Shown here in pieces: positions 7,920 through 16,259 of a DNA stretch of 32,684 bases (its first letter is position 1; every line of letters begins with the position of its first letter). The position numbers and the translations under genes were made by a program. The notes under the pieces were generated by a model. That model was given only the letters and a program-made list of their open reading frames with translations. It searched no databases and had not been told where the DNA came from. Origin of the DNA: Pontibacterium sp964228735. GTDB lineage: Bacteria; Pseudomonadota; Gammaproteobacteria; Pseudomonadales; Balneatricaceae. The stretch spans positions 1-32,684 of the forward strand of contig NZ_CAXRBQ010000043.1 in NCBI RefSeq assembly GCF_964228735.1. The letters run 5' to 3'.

Positions 7920-10175
7920 ATGCTGAACCGAGAGCTTGAAGATACGCTCAGTGCAGCCTTCAAAGCCGCAAAGGAGAAACGGCACGAATTTATGACGGTC
8001 GAGCATTTGCTGTTGGCGTTGCTGGATAATCGTGCCGCAACCGATGTGCTGAATGCGTGTGGAGCTGATGTGGAGAAGCTTCGCCAGACCTTGGCTGATT
8101 TTATTGACGAAACAACACCCCTGTTACCTGACGATATTCCTAACATCGAAACGCAGCCTACACTCGGCTTCCAGCGTGTATTGCAGCGAGCGGTGTTTCA
8201 CGTGCAGTCATCCGGCAAAAGTGAGGTGACAGGCGCAAACGTCCTGGTAGCAATTTTTAGTGAACAGGAAAGTCAGGCAGTATTTGTACTTCAGCAGCAG
8301 GGCGTGGAGCGCATTGATGCTGTGAACTACATCTCGCACGGTATCTCTCGTGTGTCTGATCATCAGCATGACGCAAGTGAAGCCAGTGTAGAGGGTGAGG
8401 CAAAGGAAGATGCTGAGAAGAGCCCGCTGGCCAAATACGCGGTTAACCTGAACGTGGAAGCATCCCAGGGTCGCATTGATCCGTTGGTGGGTCGTGACTC
8501 CGAGGTTGAGCGTGTTATCCAGATCTTGTCTCGCCGCCGCAAGAATAACCCGTTGCTGGTGGGTGAAGCAGGTGTTGGTAAAACGGCCATTGCTGAAGGT
8601 CTTGCCAAACGGATTGTTGAGCAGCAGGTGCCGGAAATCATTTCCGAATCTGTTGTGTACTCTCTGGATCTGGGTGCACTGCTTGCGGGGACCAAATACC
8701 GTGGTGATTTTGAGAAACGTCTGAAGGCGCTATTAAGCGAAATTCGTCGCCAGGAACACGCCATTCTGTTTATCGATGAAATTCATACCATCATCGGTGC
8801 CGGTGCGGCGTCGGGTGGTTCTATGGATGCATCGAACCTGTTGAAACCGTTACTGAGTTCCGGTGCGATCCGTTGTATCGGGTCTACAACCTTCCAGGAA
8901 TTCCGCGGTATCTTCGAAAAAGACCGTGCGCTGGCTCGTCGTTTCCAGAAAGTCGATATTCTGGAACCGACTGTAGAAGATACTTATCAGATCCTGAAAG
9001 GTCTGAAAGGGCGCTTCGAAGAGCATCACGAGATCGAATACGAGGATGAAGCGTTGCGCGCTGCGTCCGAGCTTGCTGATCGTTATATCAACGATAAGCA
9101 TATGCCGGATAAAGCGATCGACGTGATTGATGAAGCGGGCGCCTATCAGCGCTTGTTGCCGCAGGAGCTGCGCAAGAAAGTTATTGGTGTTGAGGACGTG
9201 GAAACGGTTGTCGCTAAGATTGCCCGTATTCCACCGAAGAGTGTCTCTGCATCTGATAAGGATCTGCTCGCGAAGCTGGATAAGAACCTGAAAATGGTTG
9301 TGCTGGGGCAGGATGAGGCGATTGATACGCTGGCCGCGGCTATCAAGCTGTCTCGTGCGGGTCTGAAGGAGCCTAACAAGCCTGTTGGTAGCTTCCTCTT
9401 CTCTGGTCCAACCGGTGTCGGTAAGACCGAGGTAACTACCCAGTTGGCACGCCTGATGGGTATCGAACTGGTGCGTTTCGACATGTCCGAGTACATGGAG
9501 CGCCACACCGTATCACGTCTGATTGGTGCGCCTCCTGGCTACGTGGGCTACGACCAGGGTGGTCTGCTGACTGAAGCGATTACCAAGTCGCCACACTGTG
9601 TGCTGCTGCTCGATGAGATTGAGAAGGCGCATCCTGAAGTCTTCAACCTGCTACTGCAGGTGATGGATAACGGTACGTTGACCGATAACAACGGGCGAAA
9701 AGCCGATTTCCGTAACGTGATTCTGGTGATGACCACCAACGCAGGTGCGGAGCAGATGGCACGCAACTCCATCGGTTTCTCTAAGCAGGATCATACCCAC
9801 GACGGTATGGAAGCGATTCGCAAACTGTTTACACCGGAATTCCGCAACCGTCTGGATGGCATTATTCAGTTTAAAGCGCTGGATGCAGATATCATCAAAG
9901 GTGTGGTTGATAAGTTCCTCACCGAGCTGCAGGTTCAGCTGGATGATAAGCAGGTTGTCCTTCATATGGATGATGCGGCTCGAGGTTGGTTTGCTGAACA
10001 TGGTTATGACCAGCAGATGGGCGCACGTCCAATGAAACGTCTGATCCAGGAAAAACTGAAGAAGCCGCTGGCAGAGATGATTCTGTTTGGCGAGCTTGCT
10101 GAGGAGGGCGGTGATGTTGCGATTACCGTCGGGGAAGACGGAGAGTTGAATCTGGAGGTTATGGAGGCAGCCTGA
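7920..10175 (+). CDS. clpA: ClpA, AAA+ unfoldase of the ClpAP protease
   Basis: ClpA is a hexameric ring ATPase that unfolds substrates and threads them into ClpP. The 751-residue protein has the full plan: an N-domain to about residue 145 (the ClpS-docking domain), a linker, then two AAA+ modules. Walker A motifs are GEAGVGKT (215-222) and GPTGVGKT (496-503); Walker B motifs are LFIDEIHT and LLLDEIEKAH. The RNSIGFSKQD loop corresponds to the IGL/IGF loop that docks on ClpP, so this is not a disaggregase such as ClpB. No middle coiled coil is present. No clpP lies in the window. A perfect 7-bp hairpin overlaps the stop codon. Confidence 0.97.
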   Translation: MLNRELEDTLSAAFKAAKEKRHEFMTVEHLLLALLDNRAATDVLNACGADVEKLRQTLADFIDETTPLLPDDIPNIETQPTLGFQRVLQRAVFHVQSSGKSEVTGANVLVAIFSEQESQAVFVLQQQGVERIDAVNYISHGISRVSDHQHDASEASVEGEAKEDAEKSPLAKYAVNLNVEASQGRIDPLVGRDSEVERVIQILSRRRKNNPLLVGEAGVGKTAIAEGLAKRIVEQQVPEIISESVVYSLDLGALLAGTKYRGDFEKRLKALLSEIRRQEHAILFIDEIHTIIGAGAASGGSMDASNLLKPLLSSGAIRCIGSTTFQEFRGIFEKDRALARRFQKVDILEPTVEDTYQILKGLKGRFEEHHEIEYEDEALRAASELADRYINDKHMPDKAIDVIDEAGAYQRLLPQELRKKVIGVEDVETVVAKIARIPPKSVSASDKDLLAKLDKNLKMVVLGQDEAIDTLAAAIKLSRAGLKEPNKPVGSFLFSGPTGVGKTEVTTQLARLMGIELVRFDMSEYMERHTVSRLIGAPPGYVGYDQGGLLTEAITKSPHCVLLLDEIEKAHPEVFNLLLQVMDNGTLTDNNGRKADFRNVILVMTTNAGAEQMARNSIGFSKQDHTHDGMEAIRKLFTPEFRNRLDGIIQFKALDADIIKGVVDKFLTELQVQLDDKQVVLHMDDAARGWFAEHGYDQQMGARPMKRLIQEKLKKPLAEMILFGELAEEGGDVAITVGEDGELNLEVMEAA

Positions 10176-10183
10176 TGGCTGCC
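10166..10183. terminator. hairpin at the clpA/infA convergent junction
   Basis: A perfect 7-bp stem with a TGAT loop overlaps the clpA stop codon. There is no T tract on either side, so intrinsic termination is doubtful; it may only protect the 3' end. It is the sole stable structure between the two convergent genes. Confidence 0.35.
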
Positions 10184-10208
10184 CCCATGAACTCGGTCGG
10201 GCGAAGGA

Positions 10209-10427
10209 TTAACGTGCGCGGTAAACGATACGTCCTTTGCTCAGGTCGTAAGGGGTCAACTCGACCTTAACCTTGTCACCGGTCAGGATGCGGATGTAGT
10301 TTTTACGCATCTTACCGGAGATGTGCGCTGTAACAACGTGACCGTTTTCCAGCTCCACACGAAACATCGTGTTCGGAAGCGTATCGACCACGGTGCCTTC
10401 CATTTCAATGCTATCTTCTTTAGCCAT
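10209..10427 (-). CDS. infA: translation initiation factor IF-1
   Basis: IF-1 is a small OB-fold factor that occupies the A site of the 30S subunit during initiation. The 72-residue protein begins MAKEDSIEMEGTVVDTLPN and ends LSKGRIVYRAR; its length and sequence match bacterial IF-1 almost throughout, including the HISGKMRKNYIRILTGDKV rRNA-contact stretch. It lies 123 bases after bpt on the same strand. That gap contains a TATAAT box and a perfect palindrome, so infA probably has its own promoter besides read-through from aat-bpt. It converges with clpA, as in Pseudomonas. Confidence 0.98.
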   Translation of the reverse strand: MAKEDSIEMEGTVVDTLPNTMFRVELENGHVVTAHISGKMRKNYIRILTGDKVKVELTPYDLSKGRIVYRAR

Positions 10428-10488
10428 TCAGTAGCTACCTCTTGAGGCTTTGCAGAACCAAACCCGTTTTTTTAAAGCGCCGTATTGT

Positions 10489-10522
10489 GCCTGAAATCTT
10501 CAGGCATATCAAAGAGATTATA
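10489..10522 (-). promoter_or_regulatory. candidate infA promoter with adjacent palindrome
   Basis: On the minus strand a TATAAT box occupies 10522-10517. Downstream of it, 10489-10505 is a perfect inverted repeat with 7-base arms (GCCTGAA/TTCAGGC) around a 3-base centre. A second reading is TTGATA-17-CACAAT with the palindrome filling the spacer. Either way the palindrome overlaps or abuts the likely start site, so an operator or a leader hairpin is possible. Confidence 0.4.
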
Positions 10523-10550
10523 GAAAACGGGAAGGGGATTTTTGTTGCAG

Positions 10551-11261
10551 TTATGTGATGGAAACCCAGTGACCATCAAGTAACAGTTCAATTGGTCGGA
10601 ACATGATCTTGTAGTTCATTTTCCGGCACTCACGTACCCAGTAACCCAGATAAACGTATTGCAGGTGGCGGCGCTTGGTTTCAGCGATCTGCCAAAGGAT
10701 GCAATAGGTACCCAGGCTCCGTTTTTCTTCATCGGGTTCGTAAAAAGTGTAGATAGGCGAGAGGCCTTGATCCAGTTCGTCGCAGACAGCGATCGCCAGA
10801 AGTCTGTTATTCGTGTCGCGAAACTCAAAAAAGATTGTGTCTTGAGCACCGTCCACCAGAAATGAGGTGAATTGATCGATGCTCGGAGGGTACATATCAC
10901 CGTCTTTGTGTCGCAGTGTGATATACCGGGCATACAGATCGTAGTATTCCTGAGTGAACTGTGGTGTTACGGCGCGGAAGGACAGGTCACGGTTTTTTGC
11001 CATGACGCGCTTCTGGCTTTTGCTTGGGGCGAATACGTCTGCGGGGATGCGGACTGAGATGCATGCCTGGCAGTCCTTGCAGTGTGGCCGGTAGATGTGG
11101 CCGCCGCTGCGCCTGAAGCCCAGATCGGATAGCTGACTGTAGGTGTCCTTGGTGATGACCGCGTGTGGGTCAACAAACAGGGTTTTGGCCTGTCGGTCCT
11201 TCAGATAGCTGCAATCGTGTTCTGGCGTTGCGTAAAAGTGCAAGGTCTTCAGGTTTGTCAT
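10551..11261 (-). CDS. bpt: aspartate/glutamate leucyl-transferase (Bpt/Ate family)
   Basis: Bpt moves leucine from Leu-tRNA onto proteins with N-terminal Asp or Glu, creating a ClpS-recognised N-degron. The 236-residue protein is full length. It has the N-terminal ATE domain with HDCSYL near residue 15, the cysteine cluster YRPHCKDCQAC near residues 58-68, and a C-terminal GNAT-like half with the YVYLGYWVRECRKMNYK segment. Its ATG overlaps the aat stop codon by four bases (ATGA), so the two are translationally coupled. E. coli lacks Bpt; it is found in Vibrio, Pseudomonas and relatives, which fits the lineage inferred here. Some annotations use the name ate. Confidence 0.94.
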   Translation of the reverse strand: MTNLKTLHFYATPEHDCSYLKDRQAKTLFVDPHAVITKDTYSQLSDLGFRRSGGHIYRPHCKDCQACISVRIPADVFAPSKSQKRVMAKNRDLSFRAVTPQFTQEYYDLYARYITLRHKDGDMYPPSIDQFTSFLVDGAQDTIFFEFRDTNNRLLAIAVCDELDQGLSPIYTFYEPDEEKRSLGTYCILWQIAETKRRHLQYVYLGYWVRECRKMNYKIMFRPIELLLDGHWVSIT

Positions 11262-11977
11262 CTAATAGGAGCCTCCCCGAAGCTAAGTTCTTCCGGATTA
11301 AACACCCAATCGTGGCCGGGGGTAAGATCCAGATATTTGTTCAGGTAACGCTTAAACTCCGCCCTGGGAATCTCTTTTGCGCCGAGACTTTTCAGGTGGT
11401 TGTTGCTTACCTGACAGTCGATTAAAGCATAGCCCCAGATTTGCAGTTGTTCGACCATGAGTGTAAACGCAATCTTTGATGCGTCGGTTTCACGGCTGAA
11501 CATCGATTCGCCAAAAAACATTTTACCCATGGCGAGGCCGTAGAGGCCGCCGACCAGCTTTCCATCGATGCGTAGCTCGACAGAGTGGGCGATGCCCTGG
11601 CGGAACAGTTCGCAGTAGGCGCCTTTCATGGCACGGGTGATCCAGGTGCCGTCGCCATTGGACCGCGGCTCGGCGCAAGCGTCAACGACCGCTTCGAAAT
11701 CTGTGTCAAAGCTGACTTCGTAGTCTCTTTTGCGCATGCGTTTGCGCAAGCTGCGGGAAACATGGAGTTGTCCGGGGAATACAACGCAGCGGGGGTCCGG
11801 GCTCCACCATAGAATGGGTTCGCCCTGGTTGTACCACGGGAATATGCCCTGTCGGTACGCTTCTTTCAGTCGTGCGGGACTCAGGTCGCCTCCGGCTGCA
11901 AGCAGGCCGTTGGGCTCCTTTAGTGCGGTATGAATAGCAGGGAAGCTATTTGATTCGATGTCTAACCAAGCGATCAT
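11258..11977 (-). CDS. aat: leucyl/phenylalanyl-tRNA-protein transferase
   Basis: Aat adds Leu or Phe from aminoacyl-tRNA to proteins with N-terminal Lys or Arg, giving primary N-degrons for ClpS. The 239-residue protein carries the family blocks: GLLAAGGDLSPARL, YRQGIFPWYNQGEPILWWSPDPR, HVSRSLRK, and the C-terminal GGLYGLAMGKMFFGESMFSR and LIDCQVSNNHLKSLGA. All are intact. The gene overlaps bpt by four bases and starts 40 bases after the trxB stop codon, beyond a terminator. Expression may therefore need read-through or a promoter inside the trxB 3' end. With bpt and clpS-clpA in reach, it completes the N-degron set. Confidence 0.97.
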   Translation of the reverse strand: MIAWLDIESNSFPAIHTALKEPNGLLAAGGDLSPARLKEAYRQGIFPWYNQGEPILWWSPDPRCVVFPGQLHVSRSLRKRMRKRDYEVSFDTDFEAVVDACAEPRSNGDGTWITRAMKGAYCELFRQGIAHSVELRIDGKLVGGLYGLAMGKMFFGESMFSRETDASKIAFTLMVEQLQIWGYALIDCQVSNNHLKSLGAKEIPRAEFKRYLNKYLDLTPGHDWVFNPEELSFGEAPIR

Positions 11978-11987
11978 ATTTCGCCAG

Positions 11988-12010
11988 AAAAGCGGGCGCT
12001 GGGCGCCCGC
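11988..12010 (-). terminator. rho-independent terminator after trxB
   Basis: A 7-bp GC-only stem (11992-11998 with 12004-12010, five-base loop) is followed on the minus strand by TTTTCT. It lies between trxB and aat. The T tract is short, so partial read-through into aat-bpt is plausible. Confidence 0.7.
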
Positions 12011-12016
12011 CGTTCC

Positions 12017-12973
12017 TTACTTCTCCAGGCTGTCCAGGAAGCGCTCTGCATCCAGTGCTGCCATGCAGCCAAAGCCGGCAGATGTGATCGCCTGACGGTA
12101 GATGTGGTCAGCCACGTCGCCAGCGGCGAATACACCCTCAACGGAAGTCTGGGTTGCATTGCCTTCAGTGCCGCTGTGGATCTTCAGGTAGCCGTCTTTC
12201 ATGTCTAGCTGACCTTCGAAGATGTCGGTGTTTGGTTTGTGACCGATCGCAACGAAGATGCCGGACAGTTCCAGTTCCTGAGTTGCATCGCCGTTAGACT
12301 CTTTGATGCGCATGCCGGTAACACCCATCTCGTCACCCAGGACTTCGTCCAGCTGGTGGTTCCAGATGATGTTGATGTTGCCGTTCTCTGCGCGTTCAAA
12401 CAGTTTGTCCTGCAGGATCTTCTCGCAACGCAGGGTATCGCGGCGGTGGATCAGGGTTACTTCCGCAGCGATGTTGGACAGGTACAGCGCTTCTTCAACT
12501 GCGGTGTTACCGCCGCCGATTACCGCTACTTTCTGACCGCGGTAGAAGAAACCGTCACAGGTTGCACACGCGGATACACCTTTACCTTTGAACGCTTCTT
12601 CAGATTCCAGACCCAGGTACTGGGCGGAAGCGCCGGTGCAGATAATCAGTGCGTCACAGGTGTACTCGCCCATGTCGCCTTTCAGGCGGAATGGACGGTT
12701 TTTCAGGTCAGTTTCGTTGATGTGATCGAACAGTACCTGAGTGTTGAAACGCTCGGCGTGAGCCTGCATGCGCTGCATCAGTTCAGGGCCCTGAACACCG
12801 TCAACATCACCCGGCCAGTTGTCTACGTCAGTAGTTGTGGTCAGCTGACCACCAGCCTGCATGCCGGTGATAACGACAGGGTTAAGGTTGGCACGTGCTG
12901 CGTATACAGCGGCAGTGTAACCGGCTGGACCGGAGCCCAGAATAATCAAACGGTGATGTTGTACTTCGCTCAT
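12017..12973 (-). CDS. trxB: thioredoxin reductase
   Basis: TrxB passes electrons from NADPH through FAD to thioredoxin. From the ATG at 12973 the protein has 318 residues and aligns with E. coli TrxB with no shift at the N-terminus. An ATG two codons upstream is also open, but no ribosome-binding site is well placed for it. Motifs, numbered from 12973: FAD-binding GSGPAG near residue 13, redox-active Cys-Ala-Thr-Cys at about 136-139 (SACATCDGFFY), NADPH-binding GGGNTAVEE, and the C-terminal FAD site GVFAAGDVADHIYRQ. The length and CATC site mark the low-molecular-weight bacterial type. A candidate promoter lies just upstream. Confidence 0.96.
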   Translation of the reverse strand: MSEVQHHRLIILGSGPAGYTAAVYAARANLNPVVITGMQAGGQLTTTTDVDNWPGDVDGVQGPELMQRMQAHAERFNTQVLFDHINETDLKNRPFRLKGDMGEYTCDALIICTGASAQYLGLESEEAFKGKGVSACATCDGFFYRGQKVAVIGGGNTAVEEALYLSNIAAEVTLIHRRDTLRCEKILQDKLFERAENGNINIIWNHQLDEVLGDEMGVTGMRIKESNGDATQELELSGIFVAIGHKPNTDIFEGQLDMKDGYLKIHSGTEGNATQTSVEGVFAAGDVADHIYRQAITSAGFGCMAALDAERFLDSLEK

Positions 12974-13010
12974 GGTCATCCAAAAATCTGAGAGGTTGGG
13001 TTATCGCGAA

Positions 13011-13038
13011 AGGATAGGGGCGAAAAGTAAATTTTCAA
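13011..13038 (-). promoter_or_regulatory. candidate sigma-70 promoter for trxB
   Basis: On the minus strand TTGAAA (13038-13033), a 16-base spacer and TATCCT (13016-13011) lie about 40 bases upstream of the trxB start. Each hexamer differs from consensus at one or two positions. Confidence 0.5.
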
Positions 13039-13231
13039 GGCTGGACAGCAAATTTATTTCAGATCAATTTCTTTTGAGTTAATAGCCTTTTAAGGAATAT
13101 GTAAATAATTTAACCAGTGTTGCTTGATTAATGACCGGTAGAGCCAAAAACTGCCTTGGTCGTGTGAGAAGGGTGCGCCTGTCCTGCCCTATCGCATTCC
13201 CGTAACCGTGCTACTTTATGTTATGGTCTTA
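13039..13231. other. gene-free spacer between trxB and the MITE
   Basis: AT-rich at first, with no coding frame I can support and no recognisable RNA. This part, the MITE (13232-13497) and a short tail form a 559-base stretch without a gene between divergent trxB and ftsK. I found no convincing rightward promoter in it. Confidence 0.5.
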
Positions 13232-13265
13232 GGGCCTGTTAATACTCACTTTTTTGTTACTGCTG
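13232..13265 (+). repeat. left terminal inverted repeat of the MITE
   Basis: Starts GGGCCTGTTAATACTCAC. Over 34 positions it differs from the complement of the right end at positions 7, 12, 21, 22, 27 and 32. Confidence 0.75.
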
Positions 13266-13436
13266 GAGGCCATTTTTGTCTCCAGCCAGGCGAAATGAGT
13301 GAGGTTTAGTTATTCTAAATAAGCGAATTTCAACGCAGTGGGAGGCAAAAATGGCCCCAGCCCTTCGGGTTGAGGCTAAAAAAACGCCCCTCATTGTTGC
13401 TCGTCTCTCAATTGGAATGACCAAGTCACGCTCCTC

Positions 13437-13458
13437 GCGCCTCGATGGGCGCTTTTTT
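13437..13458 (+). terminator. intrinsic-terminator-like hairpin inside the MITE
   Basis: A 5-bp GC stem (13437-13441 with 13448-13452, six-base loop) is followed by six T. It points toward ftsK and would reduce transcription that enters from the left. Confidence 0.55.
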
Positions 13459-13463
13459 AGTCA

Positions 13464-13497
13464 CAACAGTGACAACCAAGTGAGTGTTAAAAGGCCC
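13464..13497 (-). repeat. right terminal inverted repeat of the MITE
   Basis: Read on the minus strand it starts GGGCCTTTTAACACTCAC, pairing with the left end. It ends close to the ftsK ribosome-binding site. Confidence 0.75.
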
Positions 13498-13532
13498 GGT
13501 AGTTGTAAGAGCTTGAAAGTGGAGTGTTTCTG

Positions 13533-16259
13533 TTGAATTTGACCGACAAGGATCAGCTGCTTGAATTTCCGTCGTTGCTAGCGCGTGTTTTCAAGGAATC
13601 GGCACTGATCGTCATCATCGGTATCTGTCTGTTTTTGTTCCTGGCACTGTTGGGGTATGACCCGCGTGATCCTGGATGGTCCCATCTGGGCTATCAGCCT
13701 GAAGTCCGTAACTATACGGGCAAAGTGGGGGCGTGGTTGGCAGATCTTTCTTTGTCAGCGGTGGGTATTGCCGCATATCTGATTCCTGTAGTGATCTGTG
13801 TACCGGCCGTTCGCTTGTTGATGCGTAAAAACGTCGGTCTGATGGACGCTGTTCCCTATTTTATTTTGCGTTCGGTGGGTGCGCTTCTGTTGCTTGCCTG
13901 TGCCGCAGCGATCGCTTCGACCCATCTGGATAACCAGGGGATGCAACTGCCTTTCTCTGCCGGCGGTTTATTGGGTGAGGCGCTGTCCGATCAATTTGTT
14001 GATCTGTTCAGTATTGTGGGCAGTTCAGTCCTGTTGTTTACCCTGTTTCTCTTTGGCTGCACGTTATTTGTCGAAGCGTCCTGGGGGCGTGTGCTGGAGT
14101 TTATAGGCCAAGGGGTCGTGAACGGCGTAGAGAAAGCACGGGAGCGTTCCAGTGCCCTGGCTGCTCGCCGAGGCGAAAATGCCGACTATGAAGAATACGA
14201 AGAATATGATGAGCACGATGAGGAGTACGCCGACGATGTTCGGGCAGAAGCAGAAGTTCCTGTACTCAAGCCTTCTGATTCACGTCCGGTAACCTCGTCT
14301 AGTGCCGTTACAAAAGATGATCCGTTGCTGAGCGCCCGCCGTTCAGCCGCAGTTGATCGTCAGGAACCTGAGCGCATTGAGCCAAGTTTTGGCACAACGG
14401 ATAGAGCTCCCGTACGTAAAGACGTGTCGAAACCTCAGGAAGCTCAGATTCGTAAGCCGGAACGTGAAGCGGTTGCCGTTGTTGAAGATGATGTGCCGTT
14501 TGAACCGTCACCAAACAGCCAGCCGGAGTATGTTCAACCTGTTCAGAAGCACGCACCTGTTCAGGATGCGGCACCTGAAGCCGAGATGGTTGAAGCACCG
14601 GTGTCTGATCCTTCCGCTGGCCTGATGAACAAAAACTCGCCGGATGGTCAGAAAAACCTACGTATTGTACCGCTGTCTGAGACCCATAAACCGATGCAGG
14701 ACAAAGATCTGGGGCTGGAGCCTGAGGCACAGGGCAGCAGCCGACCTGCACGACCGAAAATGCGTATCCCATCGTTGGATCAGCTGGATCCGCCTGCACT
14801 GAATCAAAGTGCAGGCTACTCACCGGAACAGCTCGAGCACATGTCGCGGTTGCTGGAAGCGAAGTTGAAAGACTTCAACGTGGTCGCGGAAGTGGTTGAA
14901 GTGAATCCAGGCCCGGTGATTACCCGTTTTGAGATTCAGCCTGCGCCCGGTGTGAAGGCGAGCAAGATTACCAACCTCGCGAAAGACCTGGCACGCTCCA
15001 TGGCGGTGAGCAGTGTACGTGTTGTAGAGGTGATTGCCGGTAAGTCGGTGATGGGTATTGAGATCCCGAATGAAGAGCGCCAGACGGTGAGCCTCAGTGA
15101 GGTGCTGAACTCCAAGCCGTATCTGGAAGCGTCGTCGAAACTGACACTGGGCCTGGGTAACGACATTGCCGGTAACCCGGTCGTGGCTAACCTGGCGAAG
15201 ATGCCCCACCTGTTGGTGGCCGGTACAACCGGTTCCGGTAAATCGGTGGGCGTGAACGCCATGCTGCTGAGTTTGCTGTTCAAAGCGACACCCGACGAAG
15301 TGCGTCTGATGATGGTCGATCCGAAGATGCTGGAGCTGTCCATCTATGACGGCATCCCACACCTGCTGACGCCGGTTATCACCGACATGAAAGATGCAGC
15401 CGCAGGCTTGCGCTGGTGTGTGGGTGAGATGGAGGAGCGCTACCGCCTGATGGCGAAGATGGGCGTGCGTAACATTGCAGGCTTTAACGACAAGATCGAA
15501 AAAGCCCGTAAAGAGGGCAACCCGCTGAAAGATCCACTCTGGAACCCGGAAGAGTACGGTATGCCTGCCGACTCCCCTGCGCCGGAGCTGAAACCGTTGC
15601 CGTACATCGTGGTGGTGGTTGATGAGTTCGCCGACATGATGATGATTGTCGGTAAGAAGGTTGAAGAACTGATCGCCCGTATCGCACAGAAAGCACGTGC
15701 AGCGGGTATTCACCTGATTCTGGCAACTCAACGACCATCGGTGGATGTGATTACCGGCTTGATCAAAGCCAACATCCCGACCCGTATTGCGTTCCAGGTA
15801 TCGTCCAAGATCGATTCCCGTACCATTCTGGATCAGGCAGGTGCCGAGCACCTATTGGGCTGGGGTGACATGCTCTACCTGCCAGCCGGTACCAGTATTC
15901 CAAACCGTGTTCACGGTGCGTTTGTGTCCGATGACGAGGTTCATCGTGTGGTGGAAGCCTGGAAGAAAGTGGGGCCACCAAACTTTGTTGATGAAATTCT
16001 GAACGCCGACAGCGGTGATTCAGTCATAACCGGTTCAGGTGGATTGTTCGATGATGAGCAGGATCCACTTTATGATGAAGCGGTGGCGTTTGTGACTGAA
16101 ACCCGTAAGGCTTCGATCTCCAGCGTACAGCGTAAGCTGAAGATTGGTTACAACCGATCGGCGCGTATGATCGAGGCGATGGAAGCGGCTGGCGTGGTGA
16201 GTACCGCGGGCAGCAATGGGCAGCGTGAAGTATTGGCGCCACCACCGGTTAGGGATTAA
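13533..16259 (+). CDS. ftsK: DNA translocase FtsK
   Basis: FtsK anchors at the division septum and pumps DNA to resolve chromosome dimers with XerCD at dif. From the TTG at 13533, which has GGAG eight bases upstream, the protein has 908 residues; a GTG three codons earlier is the alternative, but the GGAG would overlap it. Four membrane helices fill roughly residues 20-180. A Pro/Glu-rich linker follows, with an acidic Tyr/Glu patch near residues 215-235, much shorter than in E. coli (1329 residues). The motor has Walker A GTTGSGKS at 564-571 and Walker B VVVVDEF. The C-terminal gamma winged helix (KASISSVQRKLKIGYNRSARMIEAME) reads KOPS. The stop codon overlaps the lolA start. The MITE lies immediately upstream. 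Confidence 0.96.
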   Translation: MNLTDKDQLLEFPSLLARVFKESALIVIIGICLFLFLALLGYDPRDPGWSHLGYQPEVRNYTGKVGAWLADLSLSAVGIAAYLIPVVICVPAVRLLMRKNVGLMDAVPYFILRSVGALLLLACAAAIASTHLDNQGMQLPFSAGGLLGEALSDQFVDLFSIVGSSVLLFTLFLFGCTLFVEASWGRVLEFIGQGVVNGVEKARERSSALAARRGENADYEEYEEYDEHDEEYADDVRAEAEVPVLKPSDSRPVTSSSAVTKDDPLLSARRSAAVDRQEPERIEPSFGTTDRAPVRKDVSKPQEAQIRKPEREAVAVVEDDVPFEPSPNSQPEYVQPVQKHAPVQDAAPEAEMVEAPVSDPSAGLMNKNSPDGQKNLRIVPLSETHKPMQDKDLGLEPEAQGSSRPARPKMRIPSLDQLDPPALNQSAGYSPEQLEHMSRLLEAKLKDFNVVAEVVEVNPGPVITRFEIQPAPGVKASKITNLAKDLARSMAVSSVRVVEVIAGKSVMGIEIPNEERQTVSLSEVLNSKPYLEASSKLTLGLGNDIAGNPVVANLAKMPHLLVAGTTGSGKSVGVNAMLLSLLFKATPDEVRLMMVDPKMLELSIYDGIPHLLTPVITDMKDAAAGLRWCVGEMEERYRLMAKMGVRNIAGFNDKIEKARKEGNPLKDPLWNPEEYGMPADSPAPELKPLPYIVVVVDEFADMMMIVGKKVEELIARIAQKARAAGIHLILATQRPSVDVITGLIKANIPTRIAFQVSSKIDSRTILDQAGAEHLLGWGDMLYLPAGTSIPNRVHGAFVSDDEVHRVVEAWKKVGPPNFVDEILNADSGDSVITGSGGLFDDEQDPLYDEAVAFVTETRKASISSVQRKLKIGYNRSARMIEAMEAAGVVSTAGSNGQREVLAPPPVRD

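Larger units (their letters stand above)
13232..13497. mobile_element. MITE-like non-autonomous element, 266 bp
   Basis: The two ends are inverted repeats: 13232-13265, beginning GGGCCTGTTAATACTCACTT, and the complement of 13464-13497 agree at 28 of 34 positions by my alignment. The inside has no plausible gene but several hairpins: 13262-13268 with 13280-13286, 13358-13363 with 13367-13372, an intrinsic-terminator-like structure at 13437-13458, and 13460-13464 with 13469-13473. Terminal repeats, small size and lack of a transposase gene are the marks of a MITE. I could not find a convincing target-site duplication, so the exact ends or the age are uncertain. Its right end is only 35 bases before the ftsK start. 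Confidence 0.75.

Noticed and set aside
10166..10183. Strong intrinsic terminator at the end of clpA
   Set aside because: The stem is good, but there is no T tract on either strand, so it is listed only with low confidence.
13222..13507. Target-site duplication flanking the MITE
   Set aside because: The flanks (ending TCTTA on the left, starting GGTAG on the right) share no convincing direct repeat at any small shift of the ends.
13351..13536. A 61-codon open frame inside the MITE reaching ftsK
   Set aside because: It crosses the terminator-like hairpin and right inverted repeat, has no ribosome-binding site and no coding character.
14820..15851. A long open frame antisense to the ftsK motor domain, and a similar one at 27410-28456 antisense to the M16C gene
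   Set aside because: Both are rich in His, Gln and Arg in the way antisense shadows of GC-biased genes are, and neither matches a family I know.
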